A stretch of DNA of 13,789 nucleotides from Planctomycetota bacterium (GCA_029573975.1 JAKQBU010000227.1:1-13789), one strand, 5' to 3'; positions 7,020 to 13,789 are shown, counted from the stretch's first letter. Notes: generated by a model not told the origin, from the letters alone. Numbers and translations: made by a program.

Positions 7020-8867
7020 ATGAGGCATTTTTTTGGTTTTACGAAGATAAAATTATATCTACTGGCAGGGATGGCAGGGGCGGGGATGTTTTTGTCGGGG
7101 TGCAAGGAACATACGGATTACCAGGAAGGGAGCTACAAACCGCCGGCGCTGGCGTATCAGGGGGAGACGACGGGGCTGGAGCGGACAATAATCGTACCAA
7201 CACTGGATAGCCCGGCGGAGAAGGGGAAGAATGTCATCTGGTGCGGGTCGTTTCAGATGGCGTGGGATCAGATGGTAAAGGATGTGATCGGGGAGCCGAT
7301 TCAGCTTTCGATGGCCGGGGTGACAGGAATGATAGAGACGCCGCAGGAGCGGAGTAATTCCGGGCAGGTCCGCAGCCAACTTACTGACAAGATCGTGACT
7401 CATTGGGCTGGCCGTCGGCTGGCCGATTGGCGAGAAAAAGGGAAAGTTGTCGCCCCCCGCATTTTGGCGGCAAAACTGGCCGCCCGGATAGATGTGGAGG
7501 AAGTCAATTCGTATCTCAGGGAGCAAAAACCCTGGTCCGGGGTAGGTTCGAGCTGGTCTTTGCATCCGGACGGGGATTACGATTTTACCCTGACCATCCT
7601 CAGCGGCATTTTATGGATGTTCGGCGAGGATGAACAGGTATTGTATCCGGACACCCGTAAGCACCTGCTGGATACGCTATTGACGGAGGAAGGGAAAGGT
7701 TCCAGCCTGGCCACGCCGATGACACTAGGTTTGATGCAGGAAACGGAAAATCATATTTTGATGATTCGTGGTTCGGGGTATCTGAAAAACCGCTGGCTGG
7801 ACCTGCATGGCAATTCCGCCCCACTATACGATAATCGAACGAACGGTATGGAGGAATTTCTTCTTGCGTATTTGGGCAACATGAGAAAAAACGGGTTGTA
7901 TGAATTTAACTCGATACCCTACCTGGCCTACACGATAACGGCGTTGCTGAACCTGGAGGCTTTCGGTTCGGAGCCGGTGCGTGAATGCGCCAGAGGGATT
8001 CTGGATCAGATCCACTGGCACTATGCGGTCGGGAGTCTGGGTCTCCGGAGGTGTGCGCCGTTTCGCCGGCAGTTGCGGCGAACCGGGGTTACGTCCCTGC
8101 AAGCGGACAGTATGCATCATTTCGCCAGGGTATGGCTAAGCCGTCTGCCGGGAACCGCCATCGCGCCAGATGAGGAGTTGATCGGCTCGCATAATGCCTT
8201 ATGGGCCAGCCTGATGCCATACCAGTTGCCCGACCAGACGGCGGAATGGCTTCAAAAGAAACCCGCGGAATACTTGGTCTGCATCGGACATGGAGTGATG
8301 GCATCTCCAGAAATCTATAGCGGCGGACCGGGATATTTATTGAGTGCGGGGGGAGTTCATCGGGGTCCACTGTCACTGATGGTGTCCAGGCCCATTACCC
8401 TGCTGCTGGATGACGGACAGAAAGATATGGAAGGAGTTTTACACCTGGCGGGGCCGGGGAAGAAGATGGAACAGTGGAACAATACCGGCGTGTATAAAAA
8501 TTTTGCCTGCGCCGCGGGTGAAGTGCATATACCCGCAGGTTGGGCAGCCAGGGCGAAAAACGAGGTCTGGTCCGTCTATAAGCGGGGACCCATAAGGATT
8601 GCCGTACATAGCCGGAAAGAGGCGGGAATCGCGGCCCTGTTCCATAAGGGTAGTGAGGAAGAAGTACTGAAACAGGTAACCGGAGCGAATCCTGATATAC
8701 AACGGTTAGGAACCGTATTTCGTTGGCCGAAGGGAGATCGGATAGGTTATGATCTGCATGCCCCCAAGAACCTCTGGGTTATCCAGGCGACGGGCAGAGA
8801 GAAGGTAGATCGGGAATTTGACAAATGGCCTTTGCTGGCAGGATGGATGAAAGAAAAACCGCAATGA
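7020..8867 (+). CDS. Chimeric lipoprotein: serpin-like head fused to a helical-toroid-like body
   Basis: A 615-residue exported lipoprotein with a signal peptide (MRHFFGFTKIKLYLLAGMAG) and lipobox LSGC with Cys28. Residues about 21-97 are nearly identical to the head of the serpin-like lipoprotein just downstream (YQEGSYKPPALAYQG, LDSPAEKGKNVIWCGSFQMA). At GEPIQLS the similarity stops and an unrelated body begins at Met98. The body contains repeated helical segments with GDYDFTLTILSGILWMFG and QETENHILMIRGSGYL, followed by a beta-rich C terminus ending ...REFDKWPLLAGWM. It resembles alpha/alpha-toroid carbohydrate-active proteins (for example heparinase-like), but I cannot name a family. A TTG at 6993, inside the preceding gene, is an alternative start; the ATG fits the paralog's signal-peptide length better. 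Neither start has a clear ribosome-binding site. Known: lipobox. Inferred: enzyme class and origin by fusion. Confidence 0.82.
   Translation: MRHFFGFTKIKLYLLAGMAGAGMFLSGCKEHTDYQEGSYKPPALAYQGETTGLERTIIVPTLDSPAEKGKNVIWCGSFQMAWDQMVKDVIGEPIQLSMAGVTGMIETPQERSNSGQVRSQLTDKIVTHWAGRRLADWREKGKVVAPRILAAKLAARIDVEEVNSYLREQKPWSGVGSSWSLHPDGDYDFTLTILSGILWMFGEDEQVLYPDTRKHLLDTLLTEEGKGSSLATPMTLGLMQETENHILMIRGSGYLKNRWLDLHGNSAPLYDNRTNGMEEFLLAYLGNMRKNGLYEFNSIPYLAYTITALLNLEAFGSEPVRECARGILDQIHWHYAVGSLGLRRCAPFRRQLRRTGVTSLQADSMHHFARVWLSRLPGTAIAPDEELIGSHNALWASLMPYQLPDQTAEWLQKKPAEYLVCIGHGVMASPEIYSGGPGYLLSAGGVHRGPLSLMVSRPITLLLDDGQKDMEGVLHLAGPGKKMEQWNNTGVYKNFACAAGEVHIPAGWAARAKNEVWSVYKRGPIRIAVHSRKEAGIAALFHKGSEEEVLKQVTGANPDIQRLGTVFRWPKGDRIGYDLHAPKNLWVIQATGREKVDREFDKWPLLAGWMKEKPQ
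7080..7310 (+). repeat. Copy 1 of a ~230-bp gene-head repeat
   Basis: Covers the lipobox and the first ~70 residues of the mature chimeric lipoprotein. By hand alignment it matches 8978-9198 at about 204 of 221 aligned positions, plus a 9-nt in-frame insertion after TGCAAGGA and five instead of four Gs at 7160-7164. It includes a stretch of over 50 identical bases (around 7224-7276). Similarity ends sharply on both sides. Confidence 0.9.
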
Positions 8868-8911
8868 AAGAGCAGTCCGACAGCAGCAAGGAAGAAATGA
8901 TGGGAAACATT

Positions 8912-9079
8912 ATGAAACAACTAAAGCATATTGAGAAATACCGCAGGATTATTCTGGTTCCGCTTTCCTTAACTATGGCGGGGATGTTTTTGTCGGGGTG
9001 CAAGGATTACCAGGAGGGGGACTATGAGCCACCGGCGTTGGCGTATCAGGGGAGACGACGGGGCTGGAGCGGACGATGA
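8912..9079 (+). CDS. Upstream fragment of the split serpin-like gene: lipoprotein signal and short head
   Basis: A 55-residue frame with a basic n-region, hydrophobic core and lipobox LSGCK, then DYQEGDYEPPALAYQG before the frame slips into GRRRGWSGR and stops. As it stands, this would make a tiny lipoprotein with a scrambled tail. GGGA sits 6 nt before the 8912 ATG. See the entry for the whole gene. Confidence 0.55.
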   Translation: MKQLKHIEKYRRIILVPLSLTMAGMFLSGCKDYQEGDYEPPALAYQGRRRGWSGR

Positions 9080-9198
9080 TCGTGGCGACGCTGGATAGCC
9101 CGGCGGAAAAGGGGAAGAATGTCATCTGGTGCGGGTCGTTTCAGATGGCGTGGGATCAGATGGTGAAGGAGGTGATCGGGGAGCCGATTCAGCTTTCG
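8978..9198 (+). repeat. Copy 2 of the ~230-bp gene-head repeat
   Basis: Direct-orientation partner of 7080-7310, covering the lipobox and head of the serpin-like gene. The length difference of 10 nt is fully explained by one 9-nt codon-triplet gap and one missing G at 9049-9052. That missing base breaks the reading frame. Confidence 0.9.
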
Positions 9199-10098
9199 GC
9201 GGCGCAGGAGATAGCCAGCCGGTTAAACCAGAACCGGATGGATGAGGCGGATTTGATACCGGAGGGCTATTATGCCGCGGCGGGAATTGGAGCAAATGGT
9301 ATAATCGAAAAAATCCATCAGGACATGGCGATAAAGTTTCCATTAGTAAAATTACCTGAGCTTGAAGCTGGCCCGAAAGATTTATTAGCATATGCCTATC
9401 TTACGGCAGCGGTGAAATTTACAACACCATATTTTGATCGTCAAGGAATATTTACAGATGGAAAAAATAATGAAACGGACATAACCGGCTTTAGTTTTTT
9501 TAAAGGTCATAATTCGGTAAACGATGAACTTGTAAAACAAATTGAAGTGCTTTATACCTCCGAAAATAATATGGATAATCTTTCCGAACAACTGACAGAG
9601 TTTGCATTGGATTTATGCCGGACCTCAAATCCCTGTCAGATTATTATCGCCTGTGTATCGTGGCAGGATAATCTGAATCAAATGGTTACAACTCTCTTGG
9701 ACAATATCAAAACTTGGAAGAATGAGGAATGGGAAAGAAATTTTGGTGAACACGACTCTCTTTTCGTCCCCAACGTAAATTATGATCTGACGCATCATTT
9801 TCGGGAATTGACCGACACGGATAATCATGTATTAAATCAAGGCTTTGATGAATATTTTATTACAAAAGCATTCCAAAACATTCGGTTCAGGCTTGATAAG
9901 AGCGGAGCATTAATCGCATCAGATTCATCTATTGCAATGTCGCTCGGCAAAACAAGATATTCAAGAAATTTTCTTTTTGACCGGCCTTTTTTAATTATCA
10001 TGCGGAAGCGGGGAGCGGAGAAGCCGTTTTTTGTGATGTGGGTGGATAATGCGGAGTTGCTGTGCAAAAGCGGGCTGGAAGCGGCTGGGAAAAAATGA
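9076..10098 (+). CDS. Downstream fragment of the split gene: serpin-like body without signal peptide
   Basis: The 340-residue frame opens with an ATG that overlaps the fragment-1 stop as ATGA, so restart is physically possible. The product would start within the head (MIVATLDSPAEKGKN) and lack the signal peptide, so it would stay in the cytoplasm. Serpin-like landmarks lie at about residues 228-245 and 264-329. The coding stretch from about 9295 to 9995 is strikingly AT-rich (lines sampled at 9301, 9421, 9541 and 9841 are 32-35% GC), while the head line at 9181 is 60% GC. It overlaps the next gene by 4 nt. Confidence 0.7.
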   Translation: MIVATLDSPAEKGKNVIWCGSFQMAWDQMVKEVIGEPIQLSAAQEIASRLNQNRMDEADLIPEGYYAAAGIGANGIIEKIHQDMAIKFPLVKLPELEAGPKDLLAYAYLTAAVKFTTPYFDRQGIFTDGKNNETDITGFSFFKGHNSVNDELVKQIEVLYTSENNMDNLSEQLTEFALDLCRTSNPCQIIIACVSWQDNLNQMVTTLLDNIKTWKNEEWERNFGEHDSLFVPNVNYDLTHHFRELTDTDNHVLNQGFDEYFITKAFQNIRFRLDKSGALIASDSSIAMSLGKTRYSRNFLFDRPFLIIMRKRGAEKPFFVMWVDNAELLCKSGLEAAGKK

Positions 10099-11303
10099 TG
10101 GTTGCGATTACGAAACAGGAGCAGCGAAAACAGCAATATGGCAGAAATGCCTTGATGGTATTCTGCTTCGTCTTTGCCTGCATTGGGGTGGGACTGGTAT
10201 ATCCGATGGTGATTCGGCCGATCTGGAATACAATTGACGCGGAAAGATGGGTGGCGGTTCCCTGCCGGATCGTCGCGGCGGAGGTGGAAAGCCATTCCGA
10301 CAGCGACGGGACGACCTACAGCGTTGAAATCACATATGAATATCAGTATGAGGGCAGGAGCTACCAGAGCGACCGGTATGATTTTATCGGGGGTTCGTCC
10401 AGCGGGTATAAGGGTAAGGAACGGATTGTGGAAAGGTATAAAACGGCAGCCAATCCGCAGTGTTTTGTCAACCCAAAGAATCCGGCGGAGGCGGTACTGA
10501 AGCGGGGATGGCACTGGGGGCTTCTGTTTGCGTTATTTCCGCTGCCATTTCTGGCTGTCGGGATGGGCGGGCTGTATTTTGCCCGGAGACGGACGAAGAC
10601 CAGCCGCAAGGCCGGGGCGGCGAAGTGGCTGCCGAAAGGCCAGTCGCAGCCGTCGATGACCATGCTGCACGGCTGGGACCGGGAAGCGCTGCCGGTGACG
10701 CTGAAGTCGAAATCACGGTGGGCGCGGCTGGCAGGCAGTATTATCTTCGCAGCCTTTTGGAATGGCATCGTGTCGGTATTTGTCATGATAGCGATAAAAG
10801 GTTGGCAGAGCGGGGAGGGGGATTGGTTTTTAACGCTGTTTATGATCCCGTTTGTGGCGATTGGGATCGTACTAATCGGTTCGATCTTTTATTATTTTCT
10901 GGCGCTGTTTAATCCGCGGGCAACCGTGACGCTCAGCAGCGCTACCGTGCCGCTGGGGGGCGGCGGCGAGTTACAGTGGCAGTTTGGCGGTTTGACCGGT
11001 CGAATCCGGAAGCTGATGCTGGCGCTGCGAGGTATGGAGGAGGCGACCAGCCAGCGGGGGAAAAATAGCCACACGGAAAGACATCTCATATATCATGCGG
11101 AATTGTTCTCGACGGAGAATGATCTGGAAGTACCGTATGGCCGAGTTGATTTTACAGTTCCGGGCGAAATGATGCACTCGTTTGAAGCCCGAAACAACAA
11201 GGTAATCTGGAAAATTGAAATGCGCGGAAAAATCAATATCTGGCCGGACATTCATGAGGAATATAAGATTACTGTAGTCCCTCACCGGCAGGAGAAGCCA
11301 TGA
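10095..11303 (+). CDS. DUF3592 membrane protein with arrestin-like C-terminal domain
   Basis: A 402-residue integral membrane protein. Predicted order: transmembrane segment about 19-40 (ALMVFCFVFACIGVGLVYPM), a DUF3592 domain about 50-135 (WVAVPCRIVAAEV, YEYQYEGRSYQSDRY, VNPKNPAEAVL), a second segment 141-162, a basic linker, two more segments at 209-235 and 244-272, then a beta-sandwich-like tail 275-395 with VTLSSATVPLGGGGELQWQF and VDFTVPGEMMHSFEA. The tail resembles bacterial arrestin-like folds. The function is unknown. The ATG at 10095 overlaps the upstream TGA as ATGA, with GGGA 5 nt before it; ATG at 10098 is an adjacent alternative. The frame is open further upstream to an ATG at 10062, but that lies within the previous gene. 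Confidence 0.85.
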   Translation: MMVAITKQEQRKQQYGRNALMVFCFVFACIGVGLVYPMVIRPIWNTIDAERWVAVPCRIVAAEVESHSDSDGTTYSVEITYEYQYEGRSYQSDRYDFIGGSSSGYKGKERIVERYKTAANPQCFVNPKNPAEAVLKRGWHWGLLFALFPLPFLAVGMGGLYFARRRTKTSRKAGAAKWLPKGQSQPSMTMLHGWDREALPVTLKSKSRWARLAGSIIFAAFWNGIVSVFVMIAIKGWQSGEGDWFLTLFMIPFVAIGIVLIGSIFYYFLALFNPRATVTLSSATVPLGGGGELQWQFGGLTGRIRKLMLALRGMEEATSQRGKNSHTERHLIYHAELFSTENDLEVPYGRVDFTVPGEMMHSFEARNNKVIWKIEMRGKINIWPDIHEEYKITVVPHRQEKP

Positions 11304-11665
11304 ACACGTTTGACATTGTAATTGAAGAGGACCGCCGTGCATTTGTTCCGGGTGAGATCCTTCGGGGGCGGGCGATCTGGATGCTGGAAAAGCCGGCGGC
11401 ATATCTGGATTTGTCGCTGTTCTGGCAAACGACCGGATATGGCACTCAGGATATGGCTGTGACGGAGAGTATGCGTTTTGAGAGGCCGGGGCTGGAGGAG
11501 GAGCGGGAATTTGCGCTGACGCTGCCGGAGGGGCCGTACTCATTCCGGGGAAAACTGATTACCATCGGGTGGTATCTGGAGCTAACGGACACGGAAGGGA
11601 AGGATGCCTGCCAGAAGGATATTATTCTGTCGCCTACGGGGCAGGAAATTGTGCATCCGGCATAA
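11300..11665 (+). CDS. Small arrestin-like beta-sandwich protein
   Basis: A 121-residue protein without signal peptide or membrane segment. The pattern VIEEDRRAFVPGEILRGRAIW, then alternating strands and LPEGPYSFRGKLITIGWYLEL, is typical of the N-terminal half of arrestin/Spo0M-like proteins, where a PGE-x-x-x-G turn is followed by a carrier strand. No enzyme motif is seen. Its ATG overlaps the stop of the DUF3592 gene by 4 nt (ATGA) and AGGAGAAG lies just upstream, so the two proteins are probably made together and may interact. It is the last gene of the plus-strand run. Confidence 0.75.
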   Translation: MNTFDIVIEEDRRAFVPGEILRGRAIWMLEKPAAYLDLSLFWQTTGYGTQDMAVTESMRFERPGLEEEREFALTLPEGPYSFRGKLITIGWYLELTDTEGKDACQKDIILSPTGQEIVHPA

Positions 11666-11695
11666 GACCGCCCCCCTACCGTCGGAACAGCGGCA

Positions 11696-12049
11696 TTATT
11701 CGAAGCTGTTGACGGCGGTTCGTTCGTCGTGGTAGATTTCGAACAATTTGTTGATTTTGGTCAGGACAAAGATGTCATACAGCATGGGGATGATGCCGCA
11801 CAATTTCAGCTCGCCGCCCTTTTCGGCGACGCGTTTATTAAGGCGGATCAGCGTTCCCAGCATACTGGAGCTCATTTGTTTGACATGCGTGAAATTGATG
11901 ACAATTTTAGGGATTTCCTCATCGATGACGACAGAGAAAAGGGACTCGGTAAGGTCGGCGAGGGTGGCCTCGTCGAGGATTTTTTCGTCGAGGAGTTCGA
12001 CAACCTTGATTTTGTTTTTACACGATATTTTAATACGCGGTTCTTCCAT
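11696..12049 (-). CDS. STAS-domain protein (anti-sigma-factor antagonist-like)
   Basis: A 117-residue single STAS domain of the SpoIIAA/RsbV type, which in known systems binds a kinase anti-sigma factor and is switched by serine phosphorylation. Seen: IVINFTHVKQMSSSMLGTLI, where the SSMLG part aligns with the phosphorylation loop DSSGLG and Ser61 takes the phospho-serine position. The Asp before it is replaced by Ser and the loop Gly by Met, so regulation may differ. The ATG at 12049 has GGAGG 4 nt upstream; a TTG at 12064 is a weaker alternative. No kinase, phosphatase or sigma factor gene is in the window. It lies about 70 nt downstream of rnpB on the same strand and may share its transcript. 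Confidence 0.88.
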   Translation of the reverse strand: MEEPRIKISCKNKIKVVELLDEKILDEATLADLTESLFSVVIDEEIPKIVINFTHVKQMSSSMLGTLIRLNKRVAEKGGELKLCGIIPMLYDIFVLTKINKLFEIYHDERTAVNSFE

Positions 12050-12091
12050 ACAACCTCCAGACAATTTCCTGTGTTTACGTTATTGTAACCG

Positions 12092-12119
12092 GATCGAGCG
12101 GGCTGTCCATAAGAAAAGA

Positions 12120-12129
<10 letters not shown>
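12092..12129 (-). repeat. 12-bp direct repeat: duplicated 3' strand of the RNase P P1 helix
   Basis: GATCGAGCGGGC occurs at 12092-12103 and again at 12118-12129, 26 nt apart. The second copy contains the 3' strand of the rnpB P1 helix. The first lies just downstream of the RNA and could in principle pair with the same 5' strand. Confidence 0.8.
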
Positions 12130-12500
<371 letters not shown>

Positions 12501-12507
12501 TACAGAA

Positions 12508-12536
12508 ATTATAACGGAAAATCGGGGTTCTGGCAC
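12508..12536 (-). promoter_or_regulatory. Promoter of rnpB
   Basis: On the minus strand GTGCCA (12531-12536, 4/6) and a perfect TATAAT (12508-12513) are 17 nt apart. The expected start is about 12501, within a base or two of the 5' end deduced from P1 pairing, so the two predictions support each other. Confidence 0.8.
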
Positions 12537-12649
12537 ATAAAAACGAGGTTCAAAAGGGTTTTCGAGGAAATTTTGCAGGTACAGTCGAGTTATTTTGCCT
12601 ATTTTTACATTTTCCAGGAGGAAAAAGCCGGAAATATGGGCACGCAAAT

Positions 12650-12678
12650 TTGCCGGAGGAGACATTACATTTTATGCT
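12650..12678 (+). promoter_or_regulatory. Candidate promoter of the PEP-CTERM-like gene
   Basis: TTGCCG (12650-12655, 4/6) and TATGCT (12673-12678, 4/6) are separated by 17 nt. Transcription would begin near 12685, about 48 nt before the predicted start codon. Both boxes are moderate matches, so this is tentative. Confidence 0.35.
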
Positions 12679-12732
12679 TGAGCAGACGCCGGATAGTAAA
12701 AAACACAGTCGATACAAGAAAGTGAGAGTATA

Positions 12733-13542
12733 TTGCTAATCAAGAGAGTGATTCAAACCATAATGGTAAGCGTGTTGGGGCTGGGAACGGCTGCCTCGGG
12801 CGGCTGGATGGAAACGTTTGATGAGGGGGCGGGGGACTGGCAGTATGTGAATATCAAAGACAACGGGAAGTATAAGTCATATGACCCGTTTTACTACAGC
12901 ACCAAGGGTAATGACGGAGGGTATATTGCCGCCCCCGTCAGTACCTCTCCTTCGGATCAGAACAAAGGGAACTTTTCATCCGTCAGTAATCAGGCGGCGT
13001 TCAGCAAAGGGCGTCTGTATTCGATCGAAACCAGCAATACCAGCCTGTCAGGCGATTGGACGGGCGGAACGCTGACGATAGATACCCTGTTGTTGGCCGG
13101 AACCATTACCGGCCCCGGCAAAACTCCGACGGCACGCTTTTTCCTCGGGTCCGGGGAGAATGGCCAGCCATACTATGTTTCCAATGACCTTTTCAGTTGG
13201 GATATCCAAGCGGATAGCAAATGGACCACGCATCAGGTGGAACTGCGGGAGGAAAATTTCATTGCCTGGCCGACGCTGAAAAGCCCACAATCGTTTGCCA
13301 ATATAATCAGCAACGTTAAATCCTTTGGCATCCTCTTTACCGATACCAGCGAGACCTTCAAAAATACCGATTATCTGGGGATTACCAGTAAAGGCAGCGC
13401 CTGGGTGGGGATTGACAATGTGGGGGTGTACGGCAACGGAGAAAGTGCCATACCGGAAGCACCAGCGGCGATGCTGGCCGGTATCGGTTTCCTGCTGCTT
13501 ATCCGAAAAAGCAGGCCCCGGATTACCAGCCCAGCCGCTTAA
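12733..13542 (+). CDS. Secreted protein with a PEP-CTERM-like sorting tail
   Basis: A 269-residue secreted protein. The N-terminal signal peptide (MLIKRVIQTIMVSVLGLGTA) is followed by a mature part starting near GGWMETFDEGAGDWQYVN, beta-rich and poor in cysteine, like many extracellular jelly-roll proteins. The C terminus has the three-part PEP-CTERM layout: IPEAP in place of the usual PEP, a hydrophobic stretch (AAMLAGIGFLLLI) and a basic cluster RKSRPR. Such tails are recognised by exosortase and lead to surface or matrix display; no exosortase is in the window. The start is a TTG with a GAGAG upstream; GTG at 12748 or ATG at 12763 are alternatives, both shortening the signal peptide. The last 20 nt overlap the convergent gene, and a short ITSPAA tail follows the basic cluster. 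Confidence 0.8.
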   Translation: MLIKRVIQTIMVSVLGLGTAASGGWMETFDEGAGDWQYVNIKDNGKYKSYDPFYYSTKGNDGGYIAAPVSTSPSDQNKGNFSSVSNQAAFSKGRLYSIETSNTSLSGDWTGGTLTIDTLLLAGTITGPGKTPTARFFLGSGENGQPYYVSNDLFSWDIQADSKWTTHQVELREENFIAWPTLKSPQSFANIISNVKSFGILFTDTSETFKNTDYLGITSKGSAWVGIDNVGVYGNGESAIPEAPAAMLAGIGFLLLIRKSRPRITSPAA

Positions 13543-13789
13543 AGGCGGCCAGCGGGCAGGTGACGCTGGTCATGTAGATGGGGTTTTGCCGGTAGTCCCC
13601 TTCCGGGTGCATGCACTCCCATGGGCTGCCGAAGCCCTGGCCTTTGCGGAAGTCCCCTTCCCGCAGTTCCTGAATGTACTCTTGTGCCAGCTTCAAGGCT
13701 AATGCTTCATCCGTCTGGGCCATAGCAAAGCAAACCCAGCCGACCGGAGTTCCCCAATAGGCTCCGTGCTGATAGCGGTTCCGGGAGCC
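13523..13789 (-). CDS. C-terminal end of a toroid/six-hairpin-glycosidase-like protein (partial)
   Basis: The frame is open to the right edge, so only the last 88 residues are seen; Met at 13723 is internal. The sequence NRYQHGAYWGTPVGW, then an alternating helix (TDEALALKLAQEYIQELR) and SPWECMHPEGDYRQNPIYM with the end PLAAFKRLGW, resembles the last hairpins of alpha/alpha-toroid glycosidases. There the YQ-G-YW-TP-GW and QNP-YM patterns line the active-site side. The exact family and substrate cannot be set from this piece. It converges on the PEP-CTERM-like gene with a 20-nt overlap of coding sequence. Confidence 0.7.
   Translation of the reverse strand, partial: GSRNRYQHGAYWGTPVGWVCFAMAQTDEALALKLAQEYIQELREGDFRKGQGFGSPWECMHPEGDYRQNPIYMTSVTCPLAAFKRLGW

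Larger units (their letters stand above)
8912..10098 (+). pseudogene. Serpin-like lipoprotein, split by a one-base frameshift
   Basis: The gene encodes a lipoprotein signal peptide (MKQLKHIEKYRRIILVPLSL, lipobox LSGC with Cys30) and then a divergent serpin-like body. If the frame were intact the product would be about 395 residues, a normal serpin length. Serpin-like C-terminal features are SLFVPNVNYDL, FQNIRFRLDKSGALI near the hinge, FLFDRPFLIIMRKRG and PFFVMWVDNAELL. The hinge lacks the usual run of small residues after the glycine, so protease inhibition is uncertain. Compared with the intact copy at 7160-7164, one G is missing at 9049-9052, and the upstream frame stops at 9077-9079. Upstream start choices in the same frame are ATGs at 8864 (ATGA overlap with the previous stop), 8897 and 8900 (AAGGA 7 nt upstream). 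The break could be real decay, phase variation or an assembly error. Serpin assignment is from pattern recognition only. Confidence 0.6.

Noticed and set aside
12674..12739. 21-codon ORF upstream of the PEP-CTERM-like gene
   Set aside because: It begins inside the predicted -10 box, the GGAGGAG is 12 nt from its ATG, and its overlap with the TTG start looks accidental.
13523..13723. Free-standing 66-residue gene starting at the Met at 13723
   Set aside because: The frame is open to the window edge and the extra 22 residues (including YQHGAYWGTPVGW) match the same toroid-like pattern, so this Met is internal to a larger gene.

Overview
The window looks like a chromosomal segment of a Planctomycetota or related PVC-group bacterium, possibly Phycisphaerae-like. 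This is an inference from gene content: a histidine operon beside a secreted protein with a PEP-CTERM-like tail, a formylglycine-enzyme-like domain, serpin-like and toroid-like lipoproteins, and a DUF3592/arrestin-like membrane pair. No taxonomic marker other than RNase P RNA is present, so the assignment is tentative.

Layout. (1) 2-694 (+): the C-terminal part of a sulfatase-modifying-factor-like protein that enters from the left. (2) 725-4402 (-): a compact operon hisD-hisC-hisB-HAD phosphatase with gaps of 2 and 5 nt and one 4-nt overlap, driven by a good sigma70-type promoter at 4437-4464. (3) 4555-5610 (+): a divergent ThiF/MoeB-type E1-like adenylyltransferase. (4) 5802-11665 (+): a tightly packed run of a 17-codon candidate leader ORF, a beta-propeller-like protein, a chimeric lipoprotein, a frameshifted serpin-like lipoprotein, a DUF3592 membrane protein and an arrestin-like protein. 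Several junctions are ATGA overlaps. (5) 11696-12500 (-): RNase P RNA (rnpB) with its own promoter, followed in the same direction by a STAS-domain protein. (6) 12733-13542 (+): a secreted PEP-CTERM-like protein, which overlaps by 20 nt the convergent C-terminal end of a toroid or glycosidase-like enzyme that runs off the right edge.

The his operon supplies the dehydratase, aminotransferase and dehydrogenase steps. HisB lacks the N-terminal phosphatase domain found in some bacteria, and a HAD phosphatase sits directly behind it. That makes this HAD protein a candidate for the missing histidinol-phosphate phosphatase.

The most unusual region is 7020-10098. Two adjacent lipoprotein genes share a ~230-bp 5' module (about 92% identical by hand count) that ends abruptly at the same point. 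In the first gene this serpin-like head is fused in frame to an unrelated helical-toroid-like body. In the second it leads into a serpin-like body but is broken by a one-base loss in a G run. The second gene also has a strongly AT-rich core (about one-third GC in sampled lines) between GC-rich ends. This pattern suggests domain shuffling or gene conversion among paralogs.
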